64,000 bases of DNA from Sodiomyces alkalinus F11 (lineage: Eukaryota; Ascomycota; Sordariomycetes; Glomerellales; Plectosphaerellaceae): assembly GCF_003711515.1 (NCBI RefSeq), contig NW_021167092.1, forward strand, positions 425,073 through 489,072, in the 5' to 3' direction. Of this stretch, positions 10,661 to 23,300 are shown one piece after another; positions within the stretch are counted from its first letter, which is position 1, and each line of letters opens with the position of its first letter. Made by a program: the position numbers and the translations under genes. The notes under the pieces were generated by a model, which had not been told where the DNA came from, made no database searches, and saw nothing but the letters and a program-made list of their open reading frames with translations.

Positions 10661-12850
10661 CCGTCCCTAATCTCTTTTATACTCCGCGATCTATACTTTA
10701 GGCTTTAGCTCGGGGGAAAAGCTCCTCTCTCCCGTTACTATTATAGTAAGGGCATCTTAATAATACTTATTCGTAGCCCTAGCCTTATTCTATAATCGCT
10801 AAAGGTTAGGGTTTACTTTAAAGATTATAGCTAGCTTTAGTAGTATTACTCTTACTAGGTATACCGGGGAGAGATAGCTATATCGGGGATTATCTAGATA
10901 TACCTCCTTTACTCCTCGATATCGGAAGAGTTCTTAAGTATATTTTACTCCTAATATAAAAGTATATCGGCTATAACGTTATTAGCCTTTCTGCGGTACT
11001 TTAATATAAAGTTATATTAGGTAAGCTCCGCTATCTAATAACTCTAGTATTCGGTTAGGGCCCTTTTAGTTATAAAGTATTCGAGTACTTTATAATCGGA
11101 GTAAATCTAGAATTAACCGCTATTTACTAGCTTAGCTTTCTAAATCTATAGGTAGTCAATAATCGCTAGTATCTCTTTACTATAAATTAGATAGTTATGC
11201 TTAACGGAGTTAAGTTAACGCGAGTAATACACGATAACGTACTTATATCCTTATTCGTTTTCCTATATAAATATACTACCTAGCGTAAACCCTACATAAT
11301 CTGTTTTTAGCTAAGTCTTCTTTCCGGGTTACTATTATTATAGGTAAGACTTTTCCTAAAACCTTTACTTTAGCTCCTTAAAGGCTACATCTTAAAGAAG
11401 GCCCTAGTAGAATAAGGCGTTTTTCTTTATTAGGGCTATAAGTAGCGCTATAATAGCTATAAAGTCGCGGATAAATATCCTATAGAAGTTAGCGAACTCT
11501 AGGAAACTTCGTACCCTAATCGTAAAGACTAGGGCCTCCTATTCTATAATAGCCTTAAGTTTCTCGGGGTTATAAGATACCCCTTTTTCCGCCATAATAG
11601 TACACCCTAGGTATTTAACCGTCTTAACGCTAAACTCGTACTTTTTCGGGTTAAGGTTTAGCCTAACGTTTATAAAGGCGCGGAGTACTCGCCGTACTTT
11701 CTCCTCGTAGTCCTTATAAGATCCGTCTAAGTAGATTAGGATATCGTCTATATACGTAAAGACGAAATGGTTAAGGAACTCCTATAGAGAGAAGTGAATA
11801 TATTACTAGAATATCGCGGGCGTGCTAGTTAGCCTAAAAGAGTATAGTAGCTACTCAAATAGTCTAAACCGTGTATAGAATATAGTTTTATACTTATACC
11901 CGGGTACTATACGTATCTTATAAAAGGCGGTGATATTATCTAACTTAGTAAACTATTTCGTCTTAGCTAGGTTATGTAGTATCTGTATAATTAAGGGGAG
12001 TAGCTAATAATCTTACTAGGTAATCGTATTTAGGGCGTGGTAATTATAGTATAATTAGAGGCCGCCTTCTAGCTTTCTTACGAATAGTATAGGCGCGGCG
12101 GTAACCGAGCTACTTATATGAATAAACCCTTTATCTATTAGATCCGTTATTATTTTCCGTAATATAAGGAGCTCTTCGCGCGATATATTATGAAGTAAGC
12201 CCTATAGTAAGGCTTATTCGTTACTATTACTATTCTTTTATACGTAGACCTTATAGTTTGTGCTAGGGTAGTATGGAGGTAAGCGTATAAAGTATAAAGA
12301 CGCGAATAAATCGCCGAACTCTTATATTATACTCTTAGGGACGTATTCCCGCGGGTTTACTAGTTCCTTTATACTTAAAGCCTTTTCGATATCCTTTAAC
12401 GATATAGCCCGTAGACCCTGTTCCTATATCTTTCCTCTTTAGTACTATATTTATCGGTATAGTCCTATAAATACGGACCCTATTACTAGTACTACGGTAT
12501 AGATCTTTTATATTACTTTTAGCTCTTCCTCGCCCTAAAGTCGGATATCGATATTAGGTACTCCGTGGCGGAGCCTTTATTCCTTAGCGTAAAGGACTAT
12601 ATCGTTATATTCTATCTATAAAAGCCGAAGGAAAAGATCCTAGTCTAGACCTAGTATTATATACACGAAAACGCGCTCGGTATACCGTTATATATCTAGT
12701 GTGAAGACTACAATACCGGCGTTATTAGCGGGTTTAGTCTTATCTAAGAAGCCTTTTAATAATCTTTTCTTCTTATCAACTAATAATAAGCGTATTGTTC
12801 TAGTAAACTTCTTATTTATAACGATATAATGGTAATAACCCGTATCTATA
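10660..12850 (-). pseudogene. Gypsy 3 protease, reverse transcriptase and RNase H
   Basis: From the right end: an aspartic protease D-T-G block (FIDTGYYHYIV, about 12,820-12,860). The RT then has KGFIHISSS (about 12,100-12,130), FTKLDNITAFYKIRI (about 11,900-11,950) and an intact Y-I-D-D at 11,743-11,754. After that come the KFEFSVKTVKYLG-type block and RNase H (KEILAIIDYL near 11,150-11,180). About half the Gln and Trp codons are stops. It would polymerise and process cDNA in an intact element. Confidence 0.85.
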
Positions 12851-12929
12851 AAAGCAGTTATTAGATAAGGAGGCTAACGCCTACCTCCTTCCTAACCCTA
12901 CGCCTCCTAATATCCGTAAATATAAAGCT

Positions 12930-13952
12930 CTTATCGTTAACCCTAATACGACGGAGGAGGCTATAGCTACTTTGTTTTCTACTATTCACGCTACTCCGTC
13001 TTCCACTATCACGCTAAAAGGCGATAAGGCTACTAATACCTTAGGCTAAGACCTTATCACGGCCGTTACCACTACCCTTTCCGCTATTACTATTATTACT
13101 ATAGCCGCCGGTAAGAAGAAGACGACCGCTTATAAGAAGGCTACGGCCGTAACTAAGGAATTAACGACTAAGACACCTATATCTAGTAACGACCTCTGTG
13201 AAAAAGAACGTATACGCTACCTATAAAATCGCCGCGTATACTGCGAGGAAAAAGCCCACTATAAAGCGTAGTAGAAGGAGTTTAATAAGGTACGCTCGTA
13301 TATTAAAGGGACCGTTTACACCACGTTACGTAACCTCCTTATATAGCTATAGGATAATAACGTAAATGACCTATATACCTAGATTCCTCTCCTCCAAGCG
13401 TATATAGGACCGACTCTTCTCGACCTTTATAAGAAAGCCCTAATCCTATATTGATAATACACTATGCCTATAAAGGCTATACCTAAGAATATAGATACGT
13501 GGGTTATAACCTAGAAAGTAGCGATAATATATATAATATATATTTAGGCGTTTTAGAGCTATTAAGGGTGGGCCATTAGGCAGAAGACGCGTTAAAAGCT
13601 ATTAGACCCATCGCCTAGTAACAGAGTAATAACTACCTAGTAAATAACTATAATAAGATTACGGAAAATAAGCTAACGATTAACGACTTCGTAAAGGCTT
13701 TAAGGGCGGTTCTTAATAATATAAAGAGCTTATAATCCGCCGGTATAAAGCCTAGAATCGGGAGAGGCACCTTTAATAACCTCAGGAACCTCCCCAATAC
13801 TAAGGATACTACTACTACTAATAATGAAGATAATAAGAAGCGTCCTCGTAGCGATACGTCTACAAGGGCTATCCCTCCCGTAATAAGGAGGTCCGTTTTA
13901 TCCGATCTTCCTGTATCTAGATTTTCATCCATCTATCTACCGACGGATTAAT
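12930..13952 (+). pseudogene. Copia B gag, N-terminal and central part
   Basis: Gag forms the particle that packages element RNA. The reading frame carries a Lys/Thr-rich start, a charged helical segment (about 13,190-13,290) and an IPKNIDTWVITQKVAI block (about 13,485-13,530) typical of fungal copia gag (T-W-x-x-x-W-E-x-A). A basic Gly/Arg/Asn-rich end follows (IGRGTFNNLRN near 13,755-13,790, then NNEDNKKRPRSD). One frame change occurs at about 13,600-13,680. The frame runs into the LINE B target site. A stop-free minus-strand stretch over 13,648-13,932 is only a shadow. Confidence 0.6.
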
Positions 13953-13961
13953 AATCAAAAA
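13953..13961. repeat. Probable target-site duplication of LINE B, left copy
   Basis: AATCAAAAA, matching 18,873-18,881. Low complexity makes it less certain than the LINE A site, but the copia B frame joins across it. Confidence 0.5.
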
Positions 13962-13974
13962 TCATTATCTTGAC

Positions 13975-14540
13975 TTTCCAGTGCTAGAACGTCCCTGCAT
14001 AGTTATATTAGGGGTGGCGATACCCTTATACCCGACCGTTCTAAGCCACCGTAAAAGGCCCTAAACCGAAGTCTAGAGCAGGGCCTAGGTTTATAGGACC
14101 TAGCCACTAGAATCGGCACCTTTAGCCCTATTGGGATAGTAGGGAAGCCTCGGCGGTAAGGGGCTCTAAACGCGTTTTACGATATAATAGTTATTTCTAT
14201 ACTCTCTACTAAAGGATAGAAGTACTGCCTACAATAGGGGCTCTATATAGCCAGCCAGCGGCTAAAGGTCTATAAATATAGACCTATAACCCTTAGAACC
14301 CAGTGCTCTAACTACTGGAAATTTGGATATACCCGGGGGACCTATAAAGGCCTAGTTACCTGCCCTATCTATGCGGTTAAAGGCTATAATGAAGAATACC
14401 ACTACTATAACGAGTATAAAAAATACGGAGACTACGAGTATAAGACCTATAAGTGCTATATCTACGAGGGTGATTACCTCCCTTTTAGTATTGACTACGA
14501 GGTCCTTTAAGCTATAAAACCCTAAATGCCATAAATAAAG
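13975..14540 (+). pseudogene. LINE B ORF1 relic with zinc knuckle
   Basis: ORF1 of Tad-like LINEs is a gag-like RNA-binding protein. A C-x2-C-x4-H-x4-C knuckle lies at 14,304-14,345, with the second Cys, His and last Cys all replaced by Tyr. A second Cys/His-rich block (CPIYAVKGYNEE and onward, about 14,360-14,470) follows, with His to Tyr in runs of TAC/TAT. The N-terminus is absent or unrecognisable. Confidence 0.65.
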
Positions 14541-14549
14541 GGTCGTTTA

Positions 14550-17500
14550 GTCCTAAAGATATCCGGTTTATTTAATATAATATCGATAAACAGGCCCCGA
14601 CGTGAAAGGCTATTCTAGAATAGACTTTAGAAGCTTCGGCTAATATAGTCCTTATTCAGGAACTAGCCTATGTCTCGAAACCAGAAGGGTGGTTTATTCG
14701 GAACTACCCTGCTTTCTATACCGTTATACCTATATCCTAAAAAACCCAGTTTTTCCCTATTAAGCCTAGGGTCCCTACTTATATACGAAAGGGCTCTAGT
14801 ATCGAATTTTCACACCACGATGACCTTTTAGATAATATAGACGCGCAGATTATAGAGGTTTATTATCTATAGACCTTTTATATTCTACACGTCTATAATC
14901 AGATAAAACAGGACCCCGAAATAACAGGCCGAGGGCGGCCCCCTAGCCCTACCCCTTCTACCTGTTCCACTTCCACTTCCACTTCTTCTTCTTCTTTCCC
15001 CTCCTTTTTAGGCCCTAGAAGCCGGCCCTGGACCAAGGATCGAGTGCTATAGGACCTATAAGTCCCTAAGCCTACCCTTATTATCCGGGACTTTAATAGA
15101 AACCACTAATAATAGAACGGGGCTGCTACTAACCAGGTTTCTATTAAGGCCTAGGCCCTAGTAGACTAGTTAGATAGCCTCGGAGCTACCTATTTAGTGG
15201 ACTCTAAAGAAGTGAACCTGAACGGGGGGACCTTTTTTAGGTCTAATCGTTGCTAAGAGTCGGTTATAGACCTAGCCTTTTACACGCCCGGCTTTAATTA
15301 TCTCCGCTTTAATAAATAGGAATATATCGAAAACACTACCTCTTTACACCGCGCTATCCTCCTCTCGGCTACTATCTTAGGTTCTAAAGGTCCTATAAAT
15401 AGGTCCCTTCCGCCGGCTTATAACTATAAGCTAGCAGATTAGAACCTTTTTACTCGGACCCTAAAAAGCCTAGAGCCTAGTCTCGACCAGTATTTTTAAC
15501 AGGCTATTAACGCCTCGGACTAGGATTCTTTAGGCCGCTACCTTTCGGATACTATTACCCTAGCGCTTAAGGCTTTAGTGCCTAAGTTACGGGTAGTAGT
15601 GTGTTTAAAGCCATGCTGGACTAAAGAGCTAAAAGCCCTGCGAAAGTTAGCTAGCAGGGCCTTTAGCGTTTTTCGAAAAGTAAAAAAGGGGGCCTCGGCT
15701 ACCCAGGCGCCGTTAGAAGCCTCCTGGAAAGAAGCTCGAAAGGCCTACTATAGGGCAGTAAAAACAGTATAAAACGACCACTAGGAGGCCTTCCCAGCCT
15801 ACGCCGAAGGCCCCGATATTTTTAAAGCCTATAACTATACGAAGAGCGGCCTTAAAGCAAAAATTCCACCGATTTAACCACCCACGAAGCAGAAGGCCTA
15901 CGCCTTCGAAGATAAATATAACGCCCTACTTTAAACCCTTTTTCTAGCACCCTCTACTACCGCCACCGAAGCCCCCGAAGCCCCTGTATTTATAGGCCCT
16001 TCGGGAGGCCTAGACCCCGCTACCCCTCTAACAGTCCCTAGAGCCTAACTATATCACGTAGTAAGGGCCTTAGAAGACCGTGGGAGTGGCCTAGCCTATA
16101 GGCTATAGAGCTATAACGCGCGAGTTTTAGAGCCGCTAAAAGGATAGCCTCTGGACCTAATAGAAGAGGCCTAAAACCGATCTAACAGGCCTATAAGGCT
16201 ATTCCCGGGTCCTTTTTACAGGCCTACTTAGTACTCTTGTCCGCAGGGCACCACCCTAGCTACTAAAAAGAAGCCCTCGGGGGTATTCTACCAAAGCCAG
16301 GGAAGAAGGACTATTTAGATCCTAAATCTTACAGGATTATAGCCCTTCTAAACTACCTAGGTTAAGTACTCGAACGGGTTATAGCCGCTAGGCTTAGCTT
16401 TATAGCTAATACCCACGACGACCTTCTACACCCTAGTTAAATAGGAGGTAGAAAGTAACGCTCTGCTATCAATATAGCCCTTCTCCTCCTCCACTATATT
16501 AAAAAACAGCGTAAATCACGCTAAAATCCTATGATTTCTACGTTATTTTTGGATATTAAAGGAGCCTTCGATCCCGTCGCCCGTCCCCAGCTACTTAGGA
16601 CTCTTTAAGACCTCTAACTACCCCTGAACCTAGTTAAATAGCTAGCCTCTCCTACAGAAAATAGGCGTATCTAACTAGCCTTTAAGGGTCAGATCTAGCA
16701 GCCTACCCCTCTAAATATAGGAGTTATATAAGGCTCTCCGGTTTCCCCTATCCAATTCCTTATGTATATTGGAAGGTTATCGCGGGGCCGGACTTTCGGG
16801 GGCTTTAGCTATCCTATATCGACGATTTTCAGCTATCTATGGCGTCTACGTCGACTAGGAAAAACTATAAAACCCTAGAAAAAGCCGTAGCCTCCCTTTT
16901 CGACGTAGTAAAAGTTAACTAAGTCCTTTTCGACCACCGAAAACCAGAGCTTATTCACTTCCATCGAAGACGCTCTATAGAAGACACTCTACTCACTATA
17001 GGGGGGCACCTAGTTAATCCCGCGCTAGGTGCTATTAGGTGGTTAGGGGTCTAGTTCGATCCTAAGCTATCCTTTAAACCCTATATCGAAAAACGCCTAA
17101 CCTCAGCTTTAGGGGCCCTAAACAGGCTATACAGGCTAGCTAGTTTATAGAGGGGCCTTTTCTTTAAGGCTCTACGGTAGCTATATATAGCCTATATAGC
17201 TTCCTTAGCTAACTTTGGCTCGTAGCTTTAGTAGGACCCTAAATCACCGAAAAAACACTTAGTGGACCGCCTAGAACGCCTAAAGTACGGCGCTTTAGTC
17301 AGGGCACTAGGAGCTTTTAGGGGGGGCCCCCTACGGCCTCTAGAACTCGAAGCAGTAGTTTCCCCGGTAGCGGTTCGGTTAACTAGGTCTAATAGGCTAT
17401 ATGCCTTTTGCACCTTAAGGTTCCTACCGAGCCACCCTATTAAATACCAGCTCTTTACTAGCGTTTAAAGGTAGCCAGGGGCCAAAAACTATAAAAACCT

Positions 17501-18686
17501 CGCTCTTCTTTAGAATCTATAGTCTACTATATAGCTATATAGGCTAGGTCTAGAAATAGTGGCTTTAGTAGGTTAGTCTTAGGATATCGAGGGTCCTTCG
17601 GCTAGGTAGGAGGCCCCCTGGGCCTCGGAACCTATAGCGGACCTAAGACCCTTTTCCCCCCTTAAAGACCGGCCTGGCCCTGGCCTAGATACCCTCGATG
17701 AGAAAATAGCCTACCTCGAAGCTCTCGCTAAAATATAATAAGGCCTAGGGGAATAGGCTACTGTTTTTTATACCGACGGCTCTCTAGGCCACCCTACCAG
17801 GCCCCCTAAAGGGCCTTTATAGGCTACAGCCGCTATAATATAGTGGACTAGTACTAGAAGGCCCTGTAAAGCTATAGGCTTTAACCTAGGGACCGCTGCC
17901 GAAATCGCGGACGCTAAATTATACGCTATTCTTCAGGCCCTTTACGCTGCCCTTGAGTAGACGCCCACGCCCTTAGAGTGCTATATTTTTAGCGATTCAC
18001 AGGCGGCTATCCTAAAGCTTTAGCGCCCCTTATAGTAGGCTATAAAAGCTAAATCCCTTATCTCTCGCCTTAAATAGCTAGGCACCTCGGTTTCTATCTA
18101 GTAGTGTCACTCGTATATAGGGATAGAAGGGAACGAACTAGCGGATAAGGTGGCTAAAAGGGCGTTAAACCCCGAAAAAGCTACTAAATCCGTTAGCTTA
18201 GTTACCCTTAGCTACCTAAAATGCCGGGTAAATAAAGCCCTTATTTAAGACTAGAAAACCCTATAGAATCACGAAGAGGAGGAGGAGAAAAGAGGTAAAT
18301 CGGTTCGATTAGGCCGACTATATAGGCGACTAGTCCGCGATAACCTCCGTTTGTCCCGAAAACCACTACTAATATAAGGCCCTAGGTGGGTAAAATCGGC
18401 TTTTACGTAGTTAAAAACCCGCTTCGGATACCTGAAAACGCACTAAAAAAGGGCCTAAAACTGCGCTAAGGATTACTATTCCTCTCCCGGCTCCCCTATA
18501 TAGGATATAGTATACCTTATTCTTTCCTGCCCTTTTTATAAAGAAGAACGAAAAGCCCTGCGGAAAGCCCTAGCAGGCCTACCGCTATCTCTACCGCTAT
18601 TATTTAGTACTAAAAGAGGAATACAGGCCTTACAGGCCTACCTTTTAGCTACTACAATAGCCTTAGCAGAGTGGTATAAGGCATAA
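14550..18686 (+). pseudogene. LINE B ORF2: endonuclease, reverse transcriptase, RNase H
   Basis: Endonuclease: IVLIQELAY (family Q-E-P) near 14,650, RVPTYIRKGS near 14,770, DFNRNH near 15,088-15,105 (family D-F-N-x-H-H). A Ser/Thr-rich insert sits at 14,955-15,000. RT: LDIKGAFD at about 16,550-16,575, GVIQGSPVSP at 16,720-16,749, Y-I-D-D at 16,815-16,826. RNase H: TDGSLGHP near 17,772-17,795, AKLYAILQALYAALE near 17,912-17,956, GIEGNELADKVAKRA near 18,120-18,165. It ends EWYKA then TAA at 18,684-18,686. From about 16,750 to the end one frame is kept; earlier parts need frame changes. Stops are nearly all TAA/TAG. A stop-free piece at 15,578-15,772 is part of the endonuclease-RT linker. Confidence 0.85.
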
Positions 18687-18872
18687 ACCACGATTCCTGC
18701 GGTCTAGTTATCTTGCTTTGCTTTTTTATCTATTAGAATTTATAAGGCAGATTATTACGGAGGATTTCCTTTATTTAGTACGCTCTATTTTACTATACCT
18801 AGCTTCTAATAGCCTTTAGCCCTTAGGGTAATAGGCGCCGCGCCATAGCTTTAGCGCTGTATACGCGTAATA
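18687..18872 (+). other. LINE B 3' UTR
   Basis: Conserved with the reverse complement of 4,250-4,440 of LINE A, showing that the UTR belongs to the element. No polyadenylation signal is certain. Confidence 0.7.
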
Positions 18873-18881
18873 AATCAAAAA
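18873..18881. repeat. Probable target-site duplication of LINE B, right copy
   Basis: AATCAAAAA, followed here by one extra A, partner of 13,953-13,961. Confidence 0.5.
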
Positions 18882-18883
18882 AG

Positions 18884-18960
18884 CAAGGCTCTCCGGGGTA
18901 AACGCTATAGTATAGGCCGGGCGTGGCTACTATTCTTTAGAAGGCACGGTGACATATAAG
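18884..18960 (+). pseudogene. Copia B gag fragment after LINE B
   Basis: Reads KALRGKRYSIGRAWLLF, compatible with the Cys/His box near the end of fungal copia gag (C-x2-C-G-K-x-H-S ... C-W) after RIP. The frame connects to the gag frame at 13,952 if one A of the target site is discounted. The stretch is short, so the assignment rests on position and frame. Confidence 0.45.
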
Positions 18961-18972
18961 ACTAATCTACCG

Positions 18973-19065
18973 CCCCCTCTTCTTATAAACCTCCCTCTCT
19001 TCCTCTTTCTTTTCCTCTTTTTTTCTTTTCTTCTTTTCCTCTTTTCCACTTTTCCTTTCTATAAG
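18973..19065 (+). repeat. Polypyrimidine tract
   Basis: Almost pure C/T, dominated by CTTTTCC and TTCTTTT units (purine-rich on the minus strand). It sits where the 3' end of the minus-strand LINE C is expected, so it may be that element's purine-rich tail. A similar, shorter tract lies at 47,823-47,857 left of LINE D. Confidence 0.8.
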
Positions 19066-19199
19066 CTATTATTTTTAAGGCAAGTTTCGCGTAGTCGGTA
19101 CGGTATAAGTACGGCCCTAAAGCACTCCTATACAGGCTCCCCCGGTGCTATTCGGCTATAATATAGGGGACCCCATAGGGTCCCGGGGTATACCGTCCT

Positions 19200-20216
19200 C
19201 GCGCCGCCCCTACTCTGCCCCTATAGCGCCCGCCTTAATCTAACTCTCCTACCCCCTTAGATACCTAATAATAAGACCTCCGTTACTAAAGGGGGAGCCA
19301 ATTCCGGCGCCTATAAGAGCAAAGAGCCGGCTACCCCCTAGCCCTTAACTATAAGTCCCCCGCGCTATTATCGTAGTGCCCGCTCTACGCGCTTACTCTA
19401 TATACTAACCCGGTATAGTCTAAGCCTACTATCCGTGTATCTCTATATACCTTATACATTATATTATTAGCCTAAGACTTCTAGGCTACGCTATATAAGA
19501 ACCCCGTTAGTAAGTAATCCCGTCGTCTCTTCGCTACGCCCCCGCTACGCTACGTACCTACTCTATACCACGTTTTACTAACCTAACTTAGGAGCCGGAG
19601 CTTATTATATAAAGTATATTAATAGCAACCGTAGCACCCGAGATTACGCCCCGGTTTATCCCCGCTACGTCTCCGCTACGCCCTTACTCCGCTAAACCTC
19701 CCGTTAAATCCCCTTTTCCTACTAAGACTCCGCCCGCGCCCTTGTCGAAGCCGCCGCTAACGTCCGTAAAAAACCAATATCTTTTATAGGTTTCCCGTTC
19801 CTCTATTATACTATATATAATATATCCTCGCTACTAAATATATTGTAGAATATTCGTAAATATAAGCAGGCTATAACCCGTTAAACCCGTGCTTTTCGAG
19901 TATTGCCTACTACCCTATACTAGGCTAATAGTATTAGTATAATTGCTACGCCCGTATAGCGTTATAAATATACTCGTAATAGCGAGATATTAAAGGCTAT
20001 CCTTATTTACCTTATAGGTTACCCCGCGCCTCCCCCGTATCGACCCTATTACTAATATATATCGCAGAATATCCTTATCCTATTATCAGGAGACCTTATT
20101 ACATTTACTACTAAAGATAAGGGTAAGGGCGAGGATAAGGTTATCCTAGTAGATAGTAAAGTACTTAGCTCCGATAAGTCTAATAAATATATAAATAATA
20201 AGAAGGAGGAGTAAAT
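19200..20216 (+). pseudogene. Unassigned plus-strand coding relic downstream of LINE C ORF2
   Basis: Not recognised. The clearest frame runs from about 19,735 to the stop at 20,214-20,216. It has an Ala/Arg-rich start, a helical RKYKQAITRQTRAFRVL-type stretch (about 19,855-19,905) and a Lys/Asp/Ser-rich end (about 20,105-20,213). Upstream, 19,360-19,500 could encode a Cys-rich stretch (TGC CCG CTC TAC ..., possible C-x2-C-x4-C), but it lacks the last Cys of the motif seen at 48.3 kb. It is convergent with LINE C ORF2, the same arrangement as at 48.25-48.9 kb. Confidence 0.35.
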
Positions 20217-20339
20217 AATTCGAGTATAGCGCGGCTATAACACGGCCGTATAGCGGCTATTAATAAACATCTTACTCGCCCTTTACTTTTCTTCTTTACA
20301 GCCGTCTTTATCTCCCCCGTATATATACCCGAGGTTTCA

Positions 20340-23300
20340 GCATTACGGGGGCTTTACTATACCTCCGATTCTAGTTATCGTGCTAGTAGGAAGTCCGGAA
20401 GGCGCCCGGTTTATAGGAACCACTTCGCGACCTTCCCCGTAGTCTCCTTACTCCGGAGCGCTAAAAGCTAGTCCTGTTTTATTAGTAAGCGCACGCCCGT
20501 ATCGGCCCTAAGACGTTCTCGTATCTTTATTAATATATCTCGGCACTATAACGCGATATATTCCGCTATCTCCGGCCTTTATCGGCGTACTAATAACGCG
20601 ATATTACTATATCTAGCATATCGTTTATAAAAAGGAAGTAATAAAGGCCTATTTTCTTTATTCGAATCTAAGTAAGGATAAAACTCTATAAGTTTATAAG
20701 GCCCTTATATTTCCTAAGCGCTACGCGGTTAAACTAAGGCGTTTACCCTATAGCTATATTATTATATTAGCGTAGCGAGGTACGCTTCTACTAGTACGCC
20801 TATTCCTTTGATAGGCATTAGGCTAGTTTCCTTTTAAGGAACTAGGACTTAACTTCCTGCTTCTAAGCCCCCTAAGACCTTAAGTAGGGCCTAACCCCTC
20901 CCCCGTGTCTTCTACGCTATATAGCCGTTTCGGCTACTTAGTATACCTAAAGTATCGCGTACTTTATTTAGGTACCCTTTACCTGTAGTATTACTCGCGC
21001 GGTTAAGGCGTTATAGTATAAGTTAAGGGGGGGGGCCCCGCCTCTATCTTTACTAACTTCGTGGCTATAGCCTAATATACGCTAGTAATAATACGTAAGT
21101 ATTACGCTTATTTACTAGCTAATCCCTGTAATACTCTGCTCGGCTTCTCCCCTTTTCTTATTATCGTGTAGAAGGCTAGGACCGTGTAAAGTACGGTACT
21201 CCAGACTACTATTTAGTATAGTTTACGCGCGTCCCCAGTACGGTAGCCCTATACTAATACTATAAGCCGTATAAGGGCGTATTTCTAGGTAAGGAGTTTA
21301 GCTTTAAGTTTCCGGATATAGGAGTGGAATATAAGCTTCTAGTCGAGGATAACCCCTAGGACTTTTATCTCTATAACTTATAGCGCTGGTACGCCCTTAA
21401 GGCGTAACTAAAGTAATAGCGGGTCGCGTTTTCTTATAAAATAGAGAAGCTCGTATTTCTATAGCTCGAATTATAGTCCGTTTCTGTATAACTAGCCTTA
21501 GTAGACTTCCTACGCCTATGTAAGGTACGCCCGTAGCGAGGCTTTATTACATCTAAAGGCTATAATATTCGTGTTATCGGTAAAGCCGACTATTATAACC
21601 TATAGTATCCGGATAAGTTCCTAGTAAAGCGTCCTATTAAATAGTATACAAAGGATTAAGGAGAAGGGTAATCCTTAGGGGACTCCCGCCTAAATATCTA
21701 CTTCATATACCGTATTACTATTAAAGCGTAAGTATACCGTACGCGCTATAAGGTATAACTAAGTCTATTTTATAACCTAGTCCGGGAAGCCGTACTAAGT
21801 AAGGACTTCGAGGAGTTTTTAGTATAGTACTATATTAAAAGCGCTATAGATATTCATCTTTAATTACGTTAAGGCCCCGCTACGCTCCTATATAGCGTAT
21901 ACTCCCTTCATAATAGCCCTAACCGCTATTATTATATTATAGTATCTTCGATTACCTATCTATCCGGTAGGGAGGAATCGGTACTCCTCCGCTACGGTTA
22001 TAATTCTCCCCGCTATTATCTTCTTAAAGACTTTCCCTATAACGCTTAGGAGTAATATCGGTTATTACTCTAAGACTATTATATAAGCTTTTTTTAGTTT
22101 ACCCGGTTTCTTAAGCACTATTACCTTTACGGTATAGTACTATTACGGGAAATATACGGCCGCGAGGCTTATAGAGAAAAGTTATACTAATCGTCTATAA
22201 AGTAGCTAGCTATAAGCGAGTAGAAATCCGTTTAGTAGGCTATCCTCTCCGGGTACCTTTACTTTACTATTTATTATATAACCTACTAGACCTCCTTTTC
22301 CGTGACCTCTTATATAAGTAGTATTATCTTTATCCTCGGCGCGCCGCCGATATACCTACTCTTTATAGGGTATAGTAAGGAGAAGAACTTCTCTATAAGG
22401 AGTATCGCTTTTCCGTTGTATATTATCGTGACCGGTCCGCCCGCGCCGTATTATAAGGGCGGGATAGATAAGAGGTCTAGGGGTAAATAGCTTACTATCC
22501 GGGCCTAGCGTTATAGTATTTAGAGGCCTTTCTAGTCTACTACTATTATATTAATAGCGTTAGGCTAGCTTTTCCGCTTTTTTAGCCTAACTAGTATATC
22601 ACGATATTTCTCTACCTCCTTAAGATAGGCCTACCTATTACGCGACCTCCGCCTATAATAACGCTATATAAGCCTTATTACCTCCCTATTCGCCTTTACT
22701 ATTTCCTATATCCACTATAACGGTCTATCGCGGAAAGCGGTTAATTCGTATTATAGCGCTATAATATCCGCGATATTAGTAAGGTCTTATAGTATCTAGC
22801 TTATAGCCTAATCGACTACTTCCAGGGTAAGGGGTTTTCTCCGTAGTCTAGCCTTTAAGCCCTTTTTTAGGCCGTTTCGTAGTTAAGCTTCCTTTACCTT
22901 TACCCTTTACTAATAGTATATTAGTATAGCTACTCCGTATCGATATTAATTACTTAGGTTATATAGTCTAAGCCTATTAGGTCTAGATTATACCTTTAGT
23001 ATATATAGGTTAAGTCCGCTAAAACCTAGGTAAGGTTAAGCGTACTATATTATCGATTAGTACTAGCTAAGGTCCTAGTAATGTATCCTTTTAGGGTTAT
23101 AAGGTCAAGTTATTACCGGTATACGAGCGTAATAAGATCCTCCGATTATCTTTTATATGTATCGTGTTTAGCCTAAAAAGGACTTTTTACGTTAAAGTCT
23201 CCTATTAGGATAATACGTTACCGCTCCGGTTTCGCTATAAGGCCGTATATCGGGGTCTCCTACTCTCCTCCCTTATAGTATAGCGAGTAGATTACCTATA

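Larger units (their letters stand above)
9290..12870 (-). mobile_element. Gypsy 3: 5'-truncated Ty3/gypsy chromovirus
   Basis: Minus-strand pol in the order protease, RT, RNase H, integrase, chromodomain, with the antisense accessory gene beyond it. There is no gag and no 5' LTR: at about 12,870-12,930 the sequence switches to plus-strand copia B gag. The protein is clearly related to gypsy 4 (shared blocks KGFIH-SS and AAPILF/VRKL before the RT core). Heavy RIP throughout. Confidence 0.85.
13962..18872 (+). mobile_element. LINE B: Tad1-like non-LTR retrotransposon, nearly full length
   Basis: Contains the zinc-knuckle end of ORF1 and a complete ORF2 (endonuclease, RT, RNase H), with a 3' UTR of about 190 bp. 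Homologous to LINE A in the 3' 2.8 kb, including the UTR, which ends at the same ...GCGTAATAAA. The short ORF1 suggests slight 5' truncation. Inserted in copia B gag. Confidence 0.8.

Noticed and set aside
13648..13932. Minus-strand 94-codon open frame
   Set aside because: Leu/Val-rich shadow opposite copia B gag; no start context, no family features.
18949..19161. Leu/Phe-rich 70-codon plus-strand frame, possible membrane protein
   Set aside because: It is the translation of the polypyrimidine tract (CTT, TTC, CTC), not a protein.
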